Origin: Antilocapra americana
Lineage: Eukaryota > Chordata > Mammalia > Artiodactyla > Antilocapridae
DNA: 64,000 nucleotides
NCBI GenBank assembly: GCA_007570785.1
Contig: ML660201.1
Location: 50,304,401 to 50,368,400, forward strand
Reading direction: 5' to 3'
Shown here: in pieces, positions 42,903 through 52,325 of the stretch
Numbering within the stretch: the stretch's first letter is position 1
Layout: each line of letters begins with the position of its first letter
Notes under the pieces: generated by a model
Databases searched by the model: none
The model's input: the letters and a program-made list of their open reading frames with translations, nothing else
What the model was told of the DNA's origin: nothing
Translations under genes and position numbers: made by a program

Positions 42903-42923
42903 AGAGAGAGAGAGAGAGAGAAG
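42903..42923 (+). repeat. (AG)n microsatellite
   Basis: About ten uninterrupted AG dinucleotides. Confidence 0.9.
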
Positions 42924-43081
42924 ACTCCAGGCCACACAGCTGGGTAGAATTTAATCACATAAATTATTATTTTCCATTTCTTTGTGTTCATTTTGATGGT
43001 TAGCTTCTGTGTATGACAAGTGATATTCTAGCCTATCGAAGGTGCACAATAAAGTTTATCTTTAAAATAATCAAGTAAAAA

Positions 43082-43207
43082 TGCTGTTTAGTCGCTAAGC
43101 TGTGTCCAGCTCTTCGCGACTTTACGGACTGTAGCTCGCCAGGCTCCTCTGTCCATGGGATTCTCCAGGCAAGAACACTGGAGTGGGGTGCCATTTCCTT
43201 CTTCTGA
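43082..43207 (-). mobile_element. Bov-tA SINE, 3' BovA part only
   Basis: 'tgtttagtcgctaagctgtg' to 'ggtgccatttccttcttctg' in antisense; the tRNA head is absent, so it is a 5'-truncated copy. Confidence 0.93.
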
Positions 43208-43339
43208 GTAAAAAAAGGGGAACGGACAAAAGCAAGAGTATGTGGGTAAAAGTACAGGCAATTTTCAGAGATAGTGGTACTTGTGAAAGGGACACGAATG
43301 ACCCACGCTGGGGAAAGCTCATCTGGAGGACAAACTCCC

Positions 43340-43425
43340 TTGAAGATGGGTAAGCTGAGGGCCAGAGAGGGGAAAGGAGCTGCCCCCGGGGAAGTCGTGG
43401 CAGAGCTGGGGTGTGGTACCGGCCC
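43340..43425 (-). mobile_element. MIR SINE fragment, antisense
   Basis: 'aagatgggtaagctgagggc', 'cagagaggggaaaggagctg' and 'gtcgtggcagagctggggtg' follow the antisense MIR core. Confidence 0.7.
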
Positions 43426-43869
43426 TCAGAGCCCCCTCCTCCTCCGCAGGGAACTGGGCCTCCTTCTCCTGACCTCTCAGGCCCTCTCTCTATCCCTTCC
43501 CCTCTTGCCCCTGCCCTTCAAACCCCCTGAAGGTCTATTTCAAACCATCCTTGCTCTGATGGAGGGACAGAAACCTGAAGTGAGGAGAAAGCACCCTGAG
43601 ATGTAGCAGAAAGAACTCGGACCTGGTCGTGGCTCCCGGGTGACTGCACCACCGCTGAGCACGGCTGCACCCTCAGCTCACCTCCTCTGGGCTGGCCTCC
43701 TCTCCTCTGTAAGAAGTGAAAGGCCACCCCTCTGGGGACCCGAGAGGGACTCAGAGAAGCGGGAGGCTCTCCCGTGCCCGCACAGGCACCTGGGTGTGTG
43801 AGCAGCTCTGTAACTGTGAGCTCCCTAACAGAAGAGTTTTGTCCTTGGTAGGCTCCGTGACACTCCTGA
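43426..43869. other. Unassigned sequence
   Basis: No gene; a weak MIR-like piece may lie at 43600-43720. Confidence 0.3.
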
Positions 43870-44020
43870 CGGCAGATGAGAAGTCTTAAACCGCTTTAAA
43901 AATAGATAAGGAGTCATTTATAATTTGTACACTCATTGTTGGAATGCAAATGCTGCCGCTAAAAGCCTGCGCTCCTAAGTGGGCGTGTTAAACCATCAAT
44001 CTGCTTAGCAAATCCTTTTC
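43870..44020. promoter_or_regulatory. Candidate regulatory module: E-box, MEF2, GATA, TEAD, octamer, NKX-type motifs
   Basis: Non-repeat DNA with dense motif matches: CAGATG 43873-43878, TTAAAAATAG (MEF2) 43896-43905, AGATAAG (GATA) 43904-43910, GGAATG (TEAD/MCAT) 43941-43946, exact octamer ATGCAAAT 43944-43951, TAAGTGG (NKX2-like) 43976-43982. The set resembles heart or skeletal muscle enhancers. Motif matches alone do not prove activity. Confidence 0.35.
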
Positions 44021-44469
44021 TTCTCTCAAGTGCAGGTAAAACCCTGTCGCAAGGGTTCAGGAGAGTGGCGCTGGGGACTGCTCCTGGGCATGGGGCTGGG
44101 GTTTCATCCTGTGGTCTCCTTGGGGTCTGGGGAGCCCCGCATTCTCTGCCTGTCCTCCCCACGGCTGCCCGCATCGCGGCATGAGGGTGCAGATCAGAGC
44201 TGATGGATTCACAGATCTTTGTTCTGGCCTTGAGTCTCAGTCTGCTTTCTCCCTCCTCAGGCTTTCTAGGAACAAAACACAAACCAACACCCAGGAAATA
44301 AACTTTTCAACTCTCAGACCACAGAGCCACCACAAAGAGAACCGGGATCTCTGAGGCTCCTGGAAAGAGGCTGCCATCCAAGTGGCATGTGGTTCTGAGT
44401 CTTTGGCCCTCCCTCTCTTGAGAGTTCCATGTCTGGCTCAGTGACACCTCTTCTCTTGGGTGTGCCAAG
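44021..44469. other. Unassigned sequence
   Basis: No gene or repeat recognised. Confidence 0.3.
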
Positions 44470-44900
44470 GGTATCTAAAGTTAACATGGCCCAAACCAGG
44501 CTCATCGCCCCTCTTCCACTGCCCCCCTACTTTTCCTGTCAGGATCCCTGTCTTGGCAAGATGCACCCCTGAGGCCTCCACATGGGTGGGAAGCTGGGGA
44601 ACCCTGCTTTCCCTCTCCAGCACTCGCCAAGTCCATCTCTTCAGAACTGACTCCCGTGGAATCCATTCTCTCCTCTCACCCCACAGCCCTCGTCCTGGCC
44701 ACAAATGCCTTACGTCTGGAGCCCTCCTAAGCATACTGACCCATCTCTCTGCCTCCCATCTCCATGCTCCAAGCCAGCCTCCATGTGGCAGGTGGAGTGA
44801 TGGCCATAAATTCCCATCCCATCACCTCACTCCTCTGCCTCAAACCCCAGCCTCCCCTCACCTTCCAGATAAAGCCCAAACTCCCTGACTCATCCATAGA
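44470..44900 (+). mobile_element. L2 LINE, upstream part of the 3' region
   Basis: 'agttaacatggcccaaacca', 'aatccattctctcctctcac', 'caaaccccagcctcccctca', 'ccagataaagcccaaactcc' follow L2 order ('ACATGTCCAAAACTGAAC...AAAGCCAAAGTCC'). Confidence 0.75.
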
Positions 44901-45254
44901 ATAAGGGTTGACTAGGCACTGTCCATGTGCCAGGTCCTGGCCCCAGTGTAGCACAGCACAGAATCTAGCATCCATAGTCCCACTTCCTCTAGTGCCACCA
45001 CCCACAACCACCTTATGCTCTGGGCCTAAACCAGAGGCTGCCAACTGGTGGTCCCCAGGGATATTTGTTTGACATCCCCCTGGTTGGCTTAATGTTCCAG
45101 AGTCAGGAGATTTCACCTAAAAACCTGGCATCTCTTGAAAACTTGGCAGACCTAGTGACAGGGAGCCAGCTCTCATTCATAGCAGCTACTGCCTGGAGCA
45201 GAGTCCCATGTCCCCTTTCAAGGCGTCAAGCACCCTCGAGTTGGCCACAGCCCC
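44901..45254. other. Unassigned sequence, probable decayed repeats
   Basis: 'gactaggcactgtccatgtg' hints at an old LINE/MIR tail. No gene. Confidence 0.35.
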
Positions 45255-45690
45255 CACCACTCCACACTGTCTTACCCTCGCCTGCCTCTCTCACCCAGCT
45301 CACGTGCGCCGACCCTGTGGATATCAGGACCTGCGCCATGCACACTTTCTCCAGTGCATCTCACTCTTCTTGCCCTAAACTTTGGCCTCTACTGGTTCCT
45401 CCTCCTGGAATGCCCTTCCTCACGCTGATAGGGAAATATCCACCTCTTGGGAAGCTTCACTGCAGGGCTCTACTGGCTTCTTGATATCATGTACCTCTGT
45501 GTCCTCCCCTGCACCCCGTTCGGACCCCCTTCCCAGCACCTTTTGCACCAAAGTACCTTTATTCATTAATACTTCCACTTCTCCCACTGGAATATAAACC
45601 TGCCCCCATGTGTCTAGAGCTTAACACACTTATTCCTCTATCAAACTGGCCCACAGGAAATCACTGACAGGTAAATGAACAGATGCGAAG
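45255..45690 (+). mobile_element. L2 LINE 3' fragment
   Basis: 'ctcctcctggaatgcccttc', 'tccacctcttgggaagcttc', 'ctcccactggaatataaacc', 'tgtctagagcttaacacact' in L2-like order. Confidence 0.7.
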
Positions 45691-45830
45691 AATAATGAAA
45701 CAATAGTACCACCCCCTGGGCTGGGCTCTAGGTTAAGCATTTTATGTGCTATCTCATTTAATGCTGAATAAAACCCAATATGGGTGCTATTATTATCTGC
45801 ATGTAATAGCTAGAAGTCTGAGGCAGGATG
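45691..45830 (-). mobile_element. MIR SINE, antisense
   Basis: 'gggctctaggttaagcattt', 'tatgtgctatctcatttaat', 'ggtgctattattatctgcat' are the antisense MIR 3' half. Confidence 0.88.
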
Positions 45831-46114
45831 GGGCGGGGTGTCTGTCTGCAAAGCAGCCTGTACACCGCCCACGAGCGGGGCCTCCTCACCACTCTGTAAG
45901 GCTCAAGGTCCTTCCTTCTTCCCACCTGACATGTCACTGCCCAGAGGCCACACTGGCAGGAAACTGGACAACGGTACTGGGAACCAGGCCTGAGGTATCA
46001 GGAGAGACGTGCCCCATGTCCCAGGAGGCCTCAAATTGCCAGGAAGTTATAGGAAAAGCCCGAGGACTCCAGCACCCACAGGGGCTCTGGGCAGCGGGGT
46101 CACCCTGAACAGCA

Positions 46115-46312
46115 CCTGCTTTGGGCTTGCTGTTTCCGACGAGGGGCTCAGGGTTCAGGTCTACTACTTGTAAACTGTGTGAGACCCTGGGTAAGAGGCC
46201 CCATCTCTCTGAGCCTCAATTTCCTCACCTGTAAGATGGAGTGATAACAGGACCCACCTCCAGGGCCAGAGCAAGCGTGAGAAGACACAATGCATGCTGA
46301 GTGCCCAGGGGT
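46115..46312 (+). mobile_element. MIR SINE
   Basis: 'aactgtgtgagaccctgggt', 'ctctgagcctcaatttcctc' and 'acctgtaagatggagtgata' are sense MIR. Confidence 0.88.
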
Positions 46313-46384
46313 ATGTTCAGTGGGCGGAGGCAGTTGTGACTCTCAGTAGAGCCCCTGGCGAAGCTGCGCCTGTGTCACCAACCC

Positions 46385-46775
46385 CAGAAGCTCTGGCCCT
46401 GGCCTCATGACGGCTGGGGTGGAGACGGGAGCGGGGCTGAGGTCCTGTGCCACGCTCTGGGGTGAAACGGGATGGGCTGCACTTCAAATCCTCGGGCTGA
46501 CACCTCAGGCGGAGGGGCCACGCCCTCCCCCGCGCTGGCTCCCAGGGTGGATGTGTGGGGTGAGCGTGTATTGGACGCAAGTCTGGGGCAGCTATACGGG
46601 TCTCTGCGAGGCCAGTGTGCGTCTCCTCAGAACCTGGGCTTGGGGCACTAATGTGTGCATGCGTGTGTGTTTGCGTGCTCACACAGACCGGCTCACGTAC
46701 AAGAGCCCGCCCCGTATGCCCACCCGCGACTCCCCAGGAGCCCAGACAAAGCGGGGCTCAGTAATTGCTGCCTCC
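46385..46775. other. CpG-enriched GC-rich patch
   Basis: I count about 24 CpGs by eye over roughly 380 bases, in contrast to the CpG-poor surroundings. No exon or core promoter element stands out. Could be a small CpG island, an orphan island or recently arrived GC-rich DNA. Confidence 0.5.
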
Positions 46776-46794
46776 GCTGGATCTGGTACATGCT

Positions 46795-47010
46795 GCTGCT
46801 GTTGCTCAGTCGCTCAGTCCTGTCCTGCTCTTCGCAGCCCCGTGGACTGTAGCCTGCCAGGCTCCTCTGTCCATGGGATTTCCCAGGCAAAGAATACTGG
46901 AGTGGGTTGCCATTTCCTCCTCCAGGGGATCTTTCAGACCCAGGGAGTGAACCTGTGTCTCCTGCATTGCAGGTGGATTCTTTACCCATTAAGCCATCTG
47001 GGAAGCCCAA
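46795..47010 (-). mobile_element. Bov-tA SINE
   Basis: Antisense copy from 'tgttgctcagtcgctcagtc' to 'taagccatctgggaagccc'. A (CTG)n scrap precedes it. Confidence 0.95.
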
Positions 47011-47073
47011 ATATACTTATGTATTTCTGGCACATAGTAGGTGCTCACTAATACCTGAGTGTGACAGTGTGTC

Positions 47074-47076
<3 letters not shown>

Positions 47077-47114
<38 letters not shown>
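47077..47114 (+). repeat. (AC)19 microsatellite
   Basis: Uninterrupted AC dinucleotides, about 38 bases; likely length-polymorphic. Confidence 0.95.
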
Positions 47115-47117
<3 letters not shown>

Positions 47118-47284
47118 CAGCTGCTCCCAACCAGTCTATATAGAAAAACACTTAATGTGGTTATTCAAGGATAAATCGCACACTGTTGGCAAATGTTCTG
47201 TCTCTCTCAGCTTTACCTGGAGACCAAGGTGTGCCACTGGCATGGCGGGGGGTGGAGGGGGAGGAGAAGCCCTGCTCCCGGGTG

Positions 47285-47355
47285 GGCCAGGCTTGGGCAG
47301 GACCCCAGCTCTGCCACCTGCTGGCCAGTGGCTTTACCTCTCTGATCCCCGCGTG
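47285..47355 (+). mobile_element. MIR SINE fragment
   Basis: 'gaccccagctctgccacctg' and 'agtggctttacctctctgat' follow the sense MIR B-box-to-core order. Confidence 0.65.
47311..47324 (-). promoter_or_regulatory. CTCF-like core motif
   Basis: On the minus strand the sequence reads CCAGCAGGTGGCAG, matching every position of the CTCF core CCASYAGRKGGCRS, with TGG upstream in the extended motif. It lies within the MIR fragment. MIR- and SINE-derived CTCF sites are well known in mammals. Occupancy is untested. Confidence 0.5.
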
Positions 47356-48379
47356 TGAAGACAGAACACGCGTAAATAGGGGAAAGGCCAGCACAAGAGC
47401 TCAGTACAACAGAGTTGTCTGTCCTGGTAACTCCCCGTAAAGCCAGGCACCCAGATCTCCAGCACTGGCACCTCCCACCTCAGAAACTATCTGTGCTTCC
47501 TACTTCTGTTATTCATTCTATTTATTTATTATATTCCCTAATCTCTGTTTCTATTTATCCTAATCCCAAGATCTTTGCCAAAGTCAAGCAGGATCCCGTC
47601 AGACCCTAGTCACCCCTCCTTCACCCCTCTGCCACCCTGTCGAGGATGTCTGGGCAGGTAGCCAGCTTGCAAGTCTTTCTAAAGCCCAAATTTCCAGCCC
47701 AGGCTCTATACCGCCAACCTGGTCAGCAGCATCCCACTCAAGTTTGGGAATCTTCCAGACGATGTGTGGCACTCTTTCATACATGTACCCAGGGTGATTC
47801 ACCCCCAAGCCCTGAAGATCAGGCTAAGCACATGGTAGATGCAAGGTTAAGATCTTACTGCTTGACTGACGGCCGTGACACAATTCAGTGCCACGGGCAG
47901 AGGACCAGGAATCCCAGGGCGTGGGGTAGTAAATCTGGCTTTGACTCAACATCTCAGGAGGTGTCACCATGGAGCCCGCGGGGATAAGGGGTTGAGCGGG
48001 CCTTGGGTGCCGCCATCTTAAAGCCATATCCCCCCAGCACCTCGGTTCAGAGGCCACATTTGCGCTCATCACTTGTCTTTCTGTGTCCCCCCTTACCCCC
48101 CGCCACCTGCTCCTCCTTCATTCCCTCTCTCATTGAGAGGGCCCATCACCCAGCCCGTCCCCATGGTCCAGCATGAAATCACCCCAGCCTCTTCCTTTTC
48201 TTTTATTGTTGACTCTCAACCTGTCTTACGGCTCAAACTCAGAAAACAAACAGCGAAGCTGTCCCCTGTCCCTTACTTCCCGATGACCCTGGTCTAGAGC
48301 ACTGGCCTCTAAGAGTTTGAGGACACAGCTCTCTCCTCTGGGATCTTCCTGTGTCCCTCCTCACCCTGTCTATATAATA
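47356..48379. other. Unassigned unique stretch
   Basis: About 1 kb; TTTATTTATTA-type AT-rich patch at about 47520-47575. No gene or firm repeat call. Confidence 0.4.
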
Positions 48380-48775
48380 GCCAGACTGAGTCTTCTAAGA
48401 CGCAAAACTGACCACATCACATTACTGCTTTAAAAACTTCATCTCTCACCTGCCTGCAGGATCAAGTCCAAACTCCTTCACCTGGCATTTGAGGCCTTTC
48501 ATGAAGTGGCCCTGTCAGTCTTTTCTGCTTATTTCTGCAGTGCCTGCTCAGGCCTGCTGAGCTTGTTACCACCTACTGTTACAGTTTTGAATGTTCAGAC
48601 CTCTTTGCACTCACTCATATCATCTTGGCTGTCTTTTGTCCCTCGAAGAGCTCCTATTCATCCTTCAGGACCTTATCCAAATGACCCCTTTCCTATAAAA
48701 TCTTCCCTAGCACACCTAAGTTTAGTTGACCTCTTCCTCCCCTGGACAGGCCCTTTCCTATTACCTACAACATGA
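48380..48775 (+). mobile_element. L2 LINE 3' fragment
   Basis: 'ctgaccacatcacattactg', 'ggatcaagtccaaactcctt', 'gcatttgaggcctttcatga', 'caggaccttatccaaatgac' follow L2 order. Confidence 0.8.
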
Positions 48776-49370
48776 CAGTACAGTTACTTAAGCAACCATC
48801 CTCCTGGCAGGTCTAGGGGCACTTCTGGGTAGAGGCCTCATTCTTGTCCTCCTTGGACACTCTGGTGCCCGCAGGGAGCTTGGCATGTACATGGCCTTCA
48901 GTTAACATCTGGCAAAGAATGAGGGAAGGATCTAAGGTCCTCTGGGAAAGTCCTATGACTGCCTTGCTTTGGCCGTGAGTCAAGGGCAACCTTCCTGCCC
49001 CAGAATTCCAGGCCACTTCAAGTTTGAGCAGGCCCAGGTACTGCTGCCGCTTCACAGAATCACCAGGAACTGGCTCTCGAGCTGTCTCCTCCTTCATTCT
49101 CCGCAGCAACGGCTTTATCAGCTTTGCTTTTCTACAAGTCCCAGAGCCCGTGGCTCCTTCCCAGCTTTCTGGGGCCCACGGCACTCGCAGCCCCTCACTT
49201 ACCCCTCTGAGAATGTCCTGGGCCAGCCCTGCCAGAGGTGTGGGCCTCTCTTCGGTGCCCTAGGCTCCAGGCTGGAGGGGTCTGCAGGGTGCAGACCTGT
49301 CCGGAGCTCTGGCTGCCAGCATCAGAGGCAGGCGGCCGTGGCTGCAGAGCCCGCAGCCACCCCCACCCAG
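48776..49370. other. Unique sequence leading into the candidate exon
   Basis: A plus-strand frame runs open from 48969 through the candidate exon. 49320-49370 stays in frame and is Ala/Gln-rich, so it could be additional coding sequence if the acceptor AG at 49318-49319 is used instead. Confidence 0.4.
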
Positions 49371-49499
49371 GACTGCAGCTCTGGCAGCCGCAAGGAGCCC
49401 TCTGGCATCGATCAGTTCTTCTACTACAACCCTCCTCGGCGCGCCTGGCTGAAGCCGGAGGCTCTCCAAGTGTGCGTAAAAAGAAAGAGAAAATTAAAG
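49371..49499 (+). CDS. Candidate internal coding exon, product unknown
   Basis: The segment is 129 bases, exactly 43 codons, phase 0 at both ends. It follows a C-rich acceptor (CCACCCCCACCCAG) and precedes a donor AAG|GTAACC. The peptide holds an aromatic cluster (Asp-Gln-Phe-Phe-Tyr-Tyr-Asn-Pro-Pro-Arg-Arg-Ala-Trp) and ends in a basic run (Lys-Arg-Lys-Arg-Lys-Leu-Lys) that could act as a nuclear signal. Third positions are G/C-rich and CpGs are retained. I do not recognise the family, and no partner exon is identified in the window. It could be a lone exon of a flanking gene, an untranslated or pseudogene exon, or a chance open stretch. Confidence 0.35.
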
Positions 49500-49501
49500 G
49501 T

Positions 49502-49639
49502 AACCATCTAAGAAAAGGCCATTGGTGGCAGCCTGGACAGAACACCATTTGCCAATACGGAAATGACACTGGCAGGGATGCAGGAGGGCCCCCGACAGTC
49601 CATGCAAGGGGAGGAGTGGTGGGGGACTCCAGAAAAATG
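49502..49639. other. Sequence downstream of candidate donor
   Basis: No repeat recognised. Confidence 0.3.
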
Positions 49640-49800
49640 AAGGTTAACCTACTAAGGGCCAGCTCCCTTGCCTCCTGGGTTTCTGGGTTGGCTTTAATGG
49701 AAATTAATTAACCCACACTGTAAACAGAAGGTGCGGCAGAACCCACTCGTAATTTTAGCATCTTTTGATGACTCAGAGCTGATGAGGTGAACACATGGGG
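49640..49800. promoter_or_regulatory. Candidate conserved noncoding block next to the candidate exon
   Basis: Non-repeat AT-rich island in GC-rich DNA: TTAATTAA (LIM/paired-type homeodomain) at 49704-49711, GTAAACA (forkhead) at 49720-49726, exact AP-1 site TGACTCA at 49769-49775. Inferred regulatory only from motif density. Confidence 0.3.
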
Positions 49801-50052
49801 TCCCTGCAGTGCCTCCGCTCTCGTCCCGGGTGAGTGGGCTGTTTGGTCAGACACTGAATGACTACCTAGTGCTGGTCACCCCTCAACCAACTGAGCTCCC
49901 TCCCTTGGTGTCCAGAGCTACTCCTGATGTCCTCGCCCATGCCCAGCGGACGCCTCACAGGTCTAGAGGAACCTGTGACCCGGCCTACCCTCCTGGACCA
50001 CACACGGTTCCTCCGCTTCTCCCGTGCCCAATGCATTCTTCCTGTGTCGCTC
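49801..50052. other. Unassigned sequence
   Basis: No gene or repeat recognised; part of a 213-codon plus-strand open frame (49809-50450) judged chance. Confidence 0.3.
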
Positions 50053-50098
50053 CCATCTATCTATCGATGCATCCATCTATCTGTCATCTATCATCACC
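50053..50098 (+). repeat. (CATC/TATC)n degenerate tetranucleotide run
   Basis: 'catctatctatcgatgcatc' and related words; short and impure. Confidence 0.85.
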
Positions 50099-50469
50099 AT
50101 TTTTTGGGCCCACTAGTCCAGACTCTGGCCTTGAAGACCTGATGATCACATTTCTGGCAACCAAGGGCATGAGCCTTCCTTCTGGCGGATCCCTGACCAG
50201 TCAGTTCTGGCGTCTGGACTCCGGAAGCCCTCTCATTCTCTCTGGTTATTTTTGGAGTGGCCCAGTTTGGGGGCTTTTCCAGGACTTTGGGGATCTTCCA
50301 GGATTTGAGCCAAGGGAGTCCCAAAACGGAGTCCGACATGAATTGCCTTTGAGGAGAGCGGGCCCCTGGGACGTTACAAAGATGATAGAGGGGAGTGAGA
50401 AAGGAACAGCCAAGCCAACCGAGGGACCAGCCTCGGCGGCTCAGAGTTGAGGGTGTGCACGTGGGGAGT
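50099..50469. other. Unassigned sequence
   Basis: No gene or repeat recognised. The run 'cccagtttgggggcttttcc..' to 'ggatcttccaggatttgagc' shows no known element. Confidence 0.3.
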
Positions 50470-50640
50470 AGCAGGCAGACTCCGGACCCAGGCTCCAGGT
50501 CCTGTGGGCCCAGCTTCCCATCCTGCTCGCCTGCTTGTCGGCTGGATCATCCAGGCAAGCCCTTCAGCCTCTCTGTGCCTCAGTTTGCCTGCGTGAAGTG
50601 GCACATGTCTGCAGTGAGGCAGCTCACACAAAGCTTCCAA
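50470..50640 (+). mobile_element. MIR SINE
   Basis: 'gactccggacccaggctcca', 'cttcagcctctctgtgcctc' and 'agtttgcctgcgtgaagtgg' are MIR in sense with an insertion in the middle. Confidence 0.75.
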
Positions 50641-52084
50641 CTCGCCACTGCTTTAGAGACGCGCCTGCTCCCTCCTAACTGCCCCACGTCAGATCTCCCC
50701 AGAGGCGTGTGGAGACACTGAGAATCAAGGAAGAAAGCTCCAGAAAAAGCTCTAGAAATACGACCTGCCCCTCAAGAACCAGCCAAGGAAGTTTGAGAGT
50801 CAGGGTTTCTGGAAGGCAGCACAGAGCCCCCGGGAGAATCGAAAGGGTGCTGGCTTTTCCAGAACTGGCCCTGCAGCTCCCCGTGGAGGGTAGGGGAAAG
50901 CAGGACAGGCCAGCGACCCCCAGACTCATTCATCATCTGCTTCTAGATCCCAGACATTTTCAAACCCAGGTCCCTGGCCCAGAGTTTTGTGTCCTTTCCA
51001 AGTCATGTGTGCATGGGTGTGGCGGGAGGTCATGCCCTTCACCCCACATCATTCATGGTGCTTGTCTCCTTCTAGATGCTTCTTTCCATACAACCTGAGA
51101 CCAAACCACCAGCATGCTCGCTGCACAAGGAAAATCCAAGAGTGGAGTCACAGACTTCCACGTAAAGAGACCAGCCTGACAGGGTCCAAACTGAGAATGT
51201 TCTAAGACTCACTCGCTCTCCAAGTGTCTGATGGAGTCAGGATTCCTAGTTCCCTTCTTCTCAAAAGCCAAGGTGAGCCGAATCCACACAGCACCCTGGG
51301 CCTCATCCCTCTCCCCATCGCTTCTTTCCCCTCCCTCCCTTCCCTTATATAGGGAGATTTAGGCAGGATATAGTAACACCTGCCGAGGGAAGCTTGGCCC
51401 AGTCTCTCCCAGCTTTAGCCCACTCCTCTGTGAGATGGGAGGTGCGGGGAGGGCCCTGCTGGCTAGGATGCGCCATGCATCTGTCAAGTCCAGCAGAGCC
51501 GCATACACTGTTGGAGGCACGGACAGAAGAGCCCTGATGACCACAGAAGTTGTCAGGGTGTATCCTACCCAGCTGGGCTCCTTGGGTTGTCTCTCTCAAC
51601 AGGTGGCATGAGCCCACTCAACCAGGATGTGCCCATTTCACGGGTGGAGAGCCAGGACCTGAGGCTCCCAGGTGTGCCTCTGCAGATCTGAGATGTTTCA
51701 GAATCAAACCGCTGCCAAATCCCACCTCACATGGCAGTCTCCTGATAGCACCATCTGTCTATTAGGGCAGGGGTTCCCATCCACTCCTGAATGAGGGTCG
51801 GGGCTCCTGGTTTCCACCGGGCATTTCTGGGAAGTGCCTTCCCCCGACAGGTTACGTCATGATTGTGCACCCTGACAGGGGTGGGCAGAGCCCACTGTCC
51901 CCATGTCATAGATGAGGGATGAGAAGGCTGTGAGCAGAGACACGCCTCCACTGTGGGAGAGTGTGTGGGGCGGGCAGAGGAGCCCACTGCTCCTCTGTCT
52001 CCTGGGCTGGCTCCCTGCTCCCCAGACACTGTGCTCCCCAAGCACAACCCTTGGCTCTCTTTTTCTCCCTGACAACACTCAGTT
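50641..52084. other. Long unassigned unique stretch
   Basis: About 1.4 kb. 51343-51353 is a CArG-like CCTTATATAGG with one extra A/T base. No gene or firm repeat call. Confidence 0.4.
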
Positions 52085-52325
52085 CCTGATTTAATCCATC
52101 CAGTTCTACTGTTTGAAGTATGATCTATATACTGATCTCTCCCCGAGCTCCAGACTCAGATCCAACTGCTTCCTTCCCACCTCCACTTGGATGTCTAATG
52201 AGCATCCTAGAGTAGACCTGCTCAAAGCACTACCCTTCATTCCTCCACCAAACCTACTATTTCCAGCCCCCACCCCGGCCTCCCTCCTTCTGCTGGTTTC
52301 AGTAAATGGCACCAGCATATAGCCT
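52085..52325 (+). mobile_element. L2 LINE, left part, split by an LTR
   Basis: 'ccgagctccagactcagatc', 'ccacctccacttggatgtct' and 'tttcagtaaatggcaccagc' are the L2 3' region up to the 'CTCAGTAAATGGCACCACC' point. It resumes at about 53096 with the next L2 words. Confidence 0.82.

Noticed and set aside
46407..47051. 214-codon plus-strand ORF
   Set aside because: Its C-terminal third is a translation of an antisense Bov-tA; the first part is the CpG-rich patch without splice signals.
49260..49469. Minus-strand open frame antisense to the candidate exon
   Set aside because: Ala/Gly-rich peptide typical of reading GC-rich coding DNA backwards; the plus-strand frame has the splice signals and better codon pattern.
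51343..51353. CArG (SRF) box CCTTATATAGG
   Set aside because: Seven A/T bases between CC and GG instead of six; not a consensus CArG.
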